A stretch of 64,000 nucleotides of DNA from Rhodococcus_G sp042879035 (lineage in GTDB: Bacteria; Actinomycetota; Actinomycetes; Mycobacteriales; Mycobacteriaceae). Of the stretch, positions 59,573-64,000 are shown piece after piece. Both the position numbers and the translations under genes were made by a program. The notes beneath the pieces are model-generated. The model was given only the letters and a program-made list of their open reading frames with translations, searched no databases and had not been told where the DNA came from. Within the stretch, counting starts at the first letter, position 1. The number at the start of each line of letters is the position of its first letter. The DNA is taken from NCBI RefSeq assembly GCF_042879035.1, contig NZ_JBIAOU010000010.1, forward strand, positions 62,001-126,000, read 5' to 3'.

Positions 59573-60361
59573 TCAGTAGAGTGATTCGCCGCCGTCGACG
59601 ATATGGTTGACGCCGGTGACGAACCGAGCGGCGGGACCGCAGAGATGGACGGCCGCCGCGCCCATGTCCTCGACACTTCCCGCGCGTCCCAGCGGGACGG
59701 TCGCCGCCATTCGGGTGAACACCTCGGGATTGCGCTCGAGCGCCATCGGTGTGGCGGTGATACCCGGCGACAGGGCGTTGACCCGGATGCCGGAGGCAGC
59801 GAGTTCGTACGCGGCGACGCGCACGAACTGGTTGAGGCCGGCTTTCGTTGTCGCGTAGTGGATCGTGCCGGGGCGGGTTCCGAGGGCCCGGATCGACGAC
59901 ACCACGAGGATCGCCTTGTTCTCGTCCGGATCCGTTCTCGCCGCCATCCGCGTCGCAGCCTGATGACAGCACCGGAACGTGCCACCCAGGTTGAGGTCCA
60001 TCGTCGACTGCCAGATCTCTTCCGTCATCTCGAGGAAGGGCACCATCGACCCACTGCCGGCATTGGCGACCAGCACGTTCAGCGGGCCGAAGGTGCGATC
60101 CGCCTCGTCGAACATCGCCGAGACCGATTCGGACTCCCTGATGTCCAGTTCGGCAATCGCGACCTGCTGCCCCCGCCGGGTCAGCTCATCCAGTTCCTTG
60201 CGGGCCAGTTCGAGTTGGGGACGTCGCCGCGCCGCGATCAACACGTGGGCGCCGGCTCGGACCATCGACTGTGCGATGCCGAGACCGATTCCCTCGCTCG
60301 CTCCGGTGACGAGCACTCGCTGACCGGCCAGTGGCCGTGCAGGGTCGATGTCGGTTGTCAT
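59573..60361 (-). CDS. SDR oxidoreductase
   Basis: Classical SDR of 262 aa: TGASEGIGLGIA (about 19-30), VANAGSGSMVPF (VANAG form of NNAG), Ser pair in VVSSIRALG and Y-A-T-T-K. RR after beta-2 (IAARRRPQ) suggests NADP(H). Probably oxidises or reduces an oxygenated intermediate from the P450. Same strand as and between the reductase and binding-protein genes. Confidence 0.86.
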   Translation of the reverse strand: MTTDIDPARPLAGQRVLVTGASEGIGLGIAQSMVRAGAHVLIAARRRPQLELARKELDELTRRGQQVAIAELDIRESESVSAMFDEADRTFGPLNVLVANAGSGSMVPFLEMTEEIWQSTMDLNLGGTFRCCHQAATRMAARTDPDENKAILVVSSIRALGTRPGTIHYATTKAGLNQFVRVAAYELAASGIRVNALSPGITATPMALERNPEVFTRMAATVPLGRAGSVEDMGAAAVHLCGPAARFVTGVNHIVDGGESLY

Positions 60362-60418
60362 GATTCTCCTGATCGAAGATGTCGTGTGGGCTCGGGTCGT
60401 GCATCCCGGACGGGATGG

Positions 60419-61360
60419 TCAGGCGTCGAGAGTCAGGCGGGCCGACAGCGCCCGCGACACGCACGGCATGATGGTCGCGCAGCCGGCCCGCTCCTCGTCC
60501 GTCAACACCGAGTCGCGGTGGTCCGGCGTTCCCGCCAGTACCGGCGTCTCGCAGGTTCCGCACGTACCCTCGGCGCACGACGAGAGGATGTCGACGCCCA
60601 ACTCCTCGGCGACCGCGAGGATCGAACGGTCCGCGGGCACCGTGGCGGTGACGCCGCTCTGCGCGAACTCCACCTCGAACTCGTGGCTCGGGCCCTCTGC
60701 AGCCGACTCCTTCGGCACGAAATGCTCGAGGCGGAGGATGCGTTCGTTCTCCTTGCTCGCACACACCGTTTCGAGTGCCGTCAGGAGGCCACCGGGGCCG
60801 CATGCATACACGACGGTCTCGGTGTCGGTCTTGGCCACCAGGGTGGCGAGGTCCGGCACACCCCGCTCGTCGTCGGCCCAGAACGTCACGCGTTCACCGA
60901 ACCGCGCCAGTTCGTCGCGATAGGCCATGCTCTGGCGAGAACGTCCGCAGTAGAAGAGATTCCACTCGCGACCGTCGCTCTCGAGCTGCGTGATCATCGG
61001 CAGGATCGGAGTGATGCCGATTCCCCCGGCAACGAACAGGACGCTGTTCGACCCGGCCGTCAGCGCGAAGTGGTTGCGTGGGGCGGAAACCCGTACGGCA
61101 GAGCCCTGGACAATCCGGTCGTGGACATAGCATGATCCGCCGCGGCCGTCCTGCTCACGGAGAATCGAGACCGTCCATCGGTCGGCCACGTGATCGAGCC
61201 CGGTCAGCGAGTACTGGCGGACCAGGTCACCGAGTTCGAGGTCGATGTGCGCACCGGGCTCCCATTCAGGGAGCGCGCCCCCGCCGGCTGGTGCGAGGGT
61301 GAGTTCGACGATCTGGTCTGCCACGGCGCGGCGACGCACCACTGAGAGTTCGAGGTCCAT
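60419..61360 (-). CDS. FMN/2Fe-2S oxidoreductase (phthalate dioxygenase reductase type)
   Basis: Electron-transfer protein of 313 aa with three domains: FMN barrel (RQYSLTG), NAD domain (FVAGGIGITPILPM, YACGPGGLL) and a C-terminal plant-type 2Fe-2S ferredoxin (SSCAEGTCGTCETPVL plus MPCVSRA). It should pass electrons from NADH to the P450 system, directly or through the 3Fe-4S-type ferredoxin encoded upstream. Class PDR reductases more often serve Rieske oxygenases; none is seen here. Confidence 0.88.
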   Translation of the reverse strand: MDLELSVVRRRAVADQIVELTLAPAGGGALPEWEPGAHIDLELGDLVRQYSLTGLDHVADRWTVSILREQDGRGGSCYVHDRIVQGSAVRVSAPRNHFALTAGSNSVLFVAGGIGITPILPMITQLESDGREWNLFYCGRSRQSMAYRDELARFGERVTFWADDERGVPDLATLVAKTDTETVVYACGPGGLLTALETVCASKENERILRLEHFVPKESAAEGPSHEFEVEFAQSGVTATVPADRSILAVAEELGVDILSSCAEGTCGTCETPVLAGTPDHRDSVLTDEERAGCATIMPCVSRALSARLTLDA

Positions 61361-61407
61361 GGTTCACTCCCCGAGCGCCGTCGGACGACATGGTCGGTCC
61401 GGCCCGC

Positions 61408-61794
61408 TCATCCGTAGTCACACCACTCGGTCAGGCGACCGTTCTCGAAGGTCATGATCGACAGGACGTTGAGTGTGCAGAACTCACCCGCGTTGCCGAA
61501 CCCCGGAACGTCGGCCGTTGCGGTCCCCTGCCACGTCGTCTCCCGCATGACGGAATTGCCGGTGGCTGCCCACCGCGTCGTCTCCCCGATCCTGCGGTCC
61601 GGGAACACCTCACTCATCCGTTTCACCGTGTCGAGCATCAGGTCCCGTCCGGTGGAGGCGATTCCCCGGTTCTGGTGCACGATGACGATGTTCTCGTCCA
61701 CCAGATCCCGGAGGGTGTCGATGTCGAGGCGATTCCACGCGTCGACGACGTCGTGGGCCAGGGACAGAAGTTCTTCGGGTTGTGCGTTGGTCAT
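61408..61794 (-). CDS. SnoaL/NTF2-like fold protein
   Basis: Protein of 128 aa with the NTF2/SnoaL pattern: a helical start (EELLSLAHDVVDAWNRLDIDTLRDLVDENIVIVHQN) and a beta-sheet end (TWQGTATADVPGFGNAGEFCTLNVLSIMTFENGRLTEWCDY). Such proteins act as isomerases, dehydratases, epoxide hydrolases (limonene epoxide hydrolase fold) or binding proteins. Between P450 and reductase genes; a hydrolase or isomerase acting on the P450 product is possible but unproven. Confidence 0.78.
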   Translation of the reverse strand: MTNAQPEELLSLAHDVVDAWNRLDIDTLRDLVDENIVIVHQNRGIASTGRDLMLDTVKRMSEVFPDRRIGETTRWAATGNSVMRETTWQGTATADVPGFGNAGEFCTLNVLSIMTFENGRLTEWCDYG

Positions 61795-61818
61795 GACGAT
61801 CCTTCGACTGGAGTGGGG

Positions 61819-63048
61819 TCAGTTCGACGGGACGGTGACGACGAACTCGTGAATGCCACGGGTCGGCATCGAGTGGTGACCGACCACCTGGCCGTCGGCG
61901 AGAGTGAAGCGCGGCATCTTCTCGACAATCCGCTCGAGGACGCAGGTCATCATCACCCGCGCGAAGTTCGATCCGAGACAGCGATGCGGCCCGATGCTGA
62001 AGGCGATGTGGTTCTTGTCCTTCCGATGCACATTCCAGGTGTGCGGATCCGGGAACCGGGCCGGGTCCCGGTTCGCACCGTTGTAGGACGTCCACACCTT
62101 CTCACCGGCGTCGAGTGACGTGCTTCCGATGGTCACCGGGCACGTGGTGGTTCGCTGCAGCACGGTGACGTTGGCGAACATCCGCAGCCCCTCCTCCACT
62201 GCATCCGGAACGAGGGCGGGGTCCGCCACGAGTTCGGCGAGATCGTCCGGATGCGTGGCCAGGTGGTGGATGGTCCCACCGAGCACGGTGCCGGTGGACT
62301 CCAGACCTGCGATCGAGAGAGGGAGGACCACGGCGATACGTTCGGCGAGCGTGGGTGCCTGACCGTCGATCTCCTCGATCCGGCACACCAGGCTCACCAG
62401 ATCGTCGTCGATCGGGTGCTCCATCCGCTCACGTACGAGTGCATCGATCGCGGTGTAGAGGCTGACGAAGGCGTTCTCCGACGCCTCCGCTGTCTCCCCG
62501 ACGAAGATGTCGTGCGCCCACTGCATCCAGTCGTCGATGCTATCGCCCTCGAGATTCAGCAGATTCGAGAAGACCGCGCGCAGCTGAAGTGGACGTAGGA
62601 AGTCCTCCATGACACGGAAGCCGCCGGCCGCGATTCCGATGTCGAGGAAGGCATCGATCTCCTCGGTGATCGCGGGCACGAAGCGGCGCATCTTCTCTTC
62701 GGTGAGCTCCGGGTTCAGGAGCTTGCGCCAGTCGGTCTGCGCCGGCGGATCCAGATCCTCCGGAAGGAACCGACCCTCGTTCTTCGGTGGCTCGGCACGG
62801 TTGTCGTGGCCGAGGATCGCCACGCCGAACTCGGAGGAGAAGCGTTTCCAGTCACGAAGAATCTTGAACACGTCTTCGTATCGGGTGGCGACGTGGCACG
62901 GTGTGTCGCCCTGGGTGTGCACGGACAACGTGTCCGAGGCCTGCATACGGTTGATCTCCGGCCAGAAGTTCTCGTTGAACTCACCCGACCAGAGGTCGAC
63001 CGGACAACCGGTCGGGGTCACCGCGGGCGCTTCGACTTGCTCGGTCAT
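61819..63048 (-). CDS. cytochrome P450 (soluble bacterial type)
   Basis: P450 of 409 aa. Haem-binding loop FSIGPHRCLGSNFAR near residue 360 gives the cysteine ligand; EEGLR is the E-x-x-R of helix K. The helix I oxygen-activation motif is A-G-L-E-S-T, so the usual acid-Thr pair is Glu-Ser, read directly from the bases. Ferredoxin gene is 15 bp upstream. Family number and substrate not assignable; terpenoid-type hydroxylation is a guess from cluster make-up. Confidence 0.9.
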   Translation of the reverse strand: MTEQVEAPAVTPTGCPVDLWSGEFNENFWPEINRMQASDTLSVHTQGDTPCHVATRYEDVFKILRDWKRFSSEFGVAILGHDNRAEPPKNEGRFLPEDLDPPAQTDWRKLLNPELTEEKMRRFVPAITEEIDAFLDIGIAAGGFRVMEDFLRPLQLRAVFSNLLNLEGDSIDDWMQWAHDIFVGETAEASENAFVSLYTAIDALVRERMEHPIDDDLVSLVCRIEEIDGQAPTLAERIAVVLPLSIAGLESTGTVLGGTIHHLATHPDDLAELVADPALVPDAVEEGLRMFANVTVLQRTTTCPVTIGSTSLDAGEKVWTSYNGANRDPARFPDPHTWNVHRKDKNHIAFSIGPHRCLGSNFARVMMTCVLERIVEKMPRFTLADGQVVGHHSMPTRGIHEFVVTVPSN

Positions 63049-63063
63049 TTTCCGGATCCCTTC

Positions 63064-63261
63064 TCACGCAATATCGATGGCGGCTTCGGGACAGACTCCG
63101 GCGACCTCGTCACCGTCGACCGTCACGGGGAGGGTGCCGTCACCCTCGACGACACCGCGACCGTCGTCGTCGGCGTCGAACAGTTCGGGGAATCGTGCGT
63201 AGCACCGTCCGTGCGCCTGGCAGAACTCGCTGTCGACCGAGATCGTCTTCACTGTCGTCAC
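63064..63261 (-). CDS. 3Fe-4S/4Fe-4S-type ferredoxin
   Basis: Small ferredoxin of 65 aa with C14-x2-H17-x2-C20 and C57-P: the second ligand position is His, as in actinobacterial CxxHxxC ferredoxins that pair with P450s. Acidic overall (DADDDGRG). Only 3 bp after the SDR stop and 15 bp before the P450 start, so certainly co-expressed; it is the likely direct donor to the P450. Confidence 0.9.
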   Translation of the reverse strand: MTTVKTISVDSEFCQAHGRCYARFPELFDADDDGRGVVEGDGTLPVTVDGDEVAGVCPEAAIDIA

Positions 63262-63264
63262 CTC

Positions 63265-64000
63265 CTAGCTTCGGGCCAACTGGCCGCCGTCGACCGGGAT
63301 CGCGACGCCGTGTACGAACCGCGCCTCGTCGGAGACCAGCCAGGCGACCGCGTTGCTGACGTCCTCGGGCTCCACCCACGGGATCGGCAGTAGCGTCAGC
63401 GCGCTGAACAGGTCCGCGGCGTCCTCGGGTGTCGGGTTCTCGACGTCCGGCAGGAACATCTTCAGAAGGCTTTCGTTGACCGCCATTTCGGTGTTCACCG
63501 CGCCGGGATTGACCGAGTTCACCCGGATGTTGTGCTGCCCCACTTCGTTCGCAAGCGAGAGCATCAGACCCTGGAGTCCGTGCTTCGACGCGGCGTAGTG
63601 CGACTGCCCGGGCGCGCCGCGCAACCCCACGGTGGAGCTGACGAACACCACCGATCCGCCCTGCCCGCGTTCGATCATCGACGGCAGCACCGCTCGGCAC
63701 GCGTGCCATGCCCCGACGAGGTTCGTGTCCAGGATGTCGGACCACTGCCGGTCGGTCAGGCCGACGACCTGCCCCTGGTTCGAGATGCCGGCATTCGAGA
63801 CGAGGATGTCGATGCGTCCGAAGTCGGTGAGCGCCTCGTCGACCACCGCCTCCAACGAGGACAGGTCTCGGACGTCGGCCGCGCGGGCGATGATGCGCCG
63901 CCCCTCCTTCTCGACCAACCTGACGGTTTCCTCGAGGTCCTCGGGCGTTCCCTGCGAGTAGTTCAGCGCCGACTGCTGGCGGCACAGGTCGACCGCCACG
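63265..64000 (-). CDS. mycofactocin-coupled SDR dehydrogenase, partial
   Basis: Last 245 residues of an SDR whose N-terminal nucleotide motif lies beyond the right edge. AVDLCRQQSALNYSQGTPEDLEETVRLVE is the insertion that marks mycofactocin-coupled SDRs, which hold NAD(H) tightly and pass electrons to mycofactocin. Then VSNAGISNQG, the Ser in FVSSTVGLRG, Y-A-A-S-K and PVDGGQLARS. Probably oxidises an alcohol formed by or feeding into the P450. Start not in window. Confidence 0.87.
   Translation of the reverse strand, partial: VAVDLCRQQSALNYSQGTPEDLEETVRLVEKEGRRIIARAADVRDLSSLEAVVDEALTDFGRIDILVSNAGISNQGQVVGLTDRQWSDILDTNLVGAWHACRAVLPSMIERGQGGSVVFVSSTVGLRGAPGQSHYAASKHGLQGLMLSLANEVGQHNIRVNSVNPGAVNTEMAVNESLLKMFLPDVENPTPEDAADLFSALTLLPIPWVEPEDVSNAVAWLVSDEARFVHGVAIPVDGGQLARS

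Noticed and set aside
1..64000. tRNA, rRNA and riboswitches (including an FMN riboswitch before ribBA)
   Set aside because: No cloverleaf or rRNA segment was recognised. ribBA is internal to an operon with 4-bp overlap, leaving no room for an FMN riboswitch.

Overview
The window reads as chromosome of a high-GC actinobacterium, most likely a Rhodococcus. Supporting signs are GTG starts, several starts with a -10 box 6-7 nt upstream (leaderless mRNAs), a Tat-exported latex-clearing protein, HadA/HadB-type dehydratases, a mycofactocin-type dehydrogenase and a very dense set of acyl-CoA and aromatic catabolism genes. The genus is inferred from gene content and remembered families, not from a search. 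I saw no rRNA, tRNA, transposase, phage gene or CRISPR array.

Left part (1-15.4 kb): a truncated lcp rubber oxygenase with a divergent TetR regulator; an APC permease and VKOR pair; a small secreted protein; a CsbD stress protein with a SigB-like promoter; a methyltransferase; an SDR that has lost its catalytic Tyr and Lys; a HadA/HadB-like pair; a lipoprotein; an alpha-methylacyl-CoA racemase; an SDR; a haloperoxidase-like hydrolase; an MFS exporter divergent from an ArsR-like regulator with shared operators; an Old Yellow Enzyme; and a stand-alone FAD-synthetase domain followed and preceded by copies of the same 46-nt hairpin.

Aromatic catabolism (15.4-29.9 kb): a minus-strand operon encodes a meta-cleavage hydrolase, an extradiol dioxygenase, a TfdB-type phenol hydroxylase and homologues of the three salicylyl-CoA enzymes SdgC, SdgB and SdgA. 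Divergent to it lie PucR and IclR regulators and mhpD-mhpF-mhpE, which finish the lower meta pathway. A DUF1990 protein and a small alarmone synthetase follow.

N-heterocycle/flavin region (31.5-44.7 kb): two minus-strand operons. The first holds a RutA-type monooxygenase, nitrilase-superfamily amidohydrolase, amidase, MFS transporter and isochorismatase-fold amidohydrolase. The second holds a sugar-type ABC importer, two flavin reductases and RibBA. Both promoters carry the same 16-bp element, and a LacI regulator sits upstream. It looks like one unit for importing and oxidatively opening a cyclic amide, with its own FMN/FMNH2 supply. I regard it as the most interesting system here.

Acyl-CoA region (44.7-58.4 kb): a thioesterase and TetR sharing a perfect operator, an acyl-CoA dehydrogenase, FabG-like SDR, thiolase, MaoC hydratase, thioesterase, two tandem LysR regulators, an HSD10-like SDR, a family III CoA-transferase and three more acyl-CoA dehydrogenases (the last two probably a heteromer). 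Together these suffice for activation and beta-oxidation of an unusual acyl-CoA.

Right end (58.4-64 kb): seven minus-strand genes form a P450 cluster: mycofactocin-type SDR (truncated by the window edge), 3Fe-4S-type ferredoxin, P450, SnoaL-like protein, FMN/2Fe-2S reductase, SDR and an orphan solute-binding protein.
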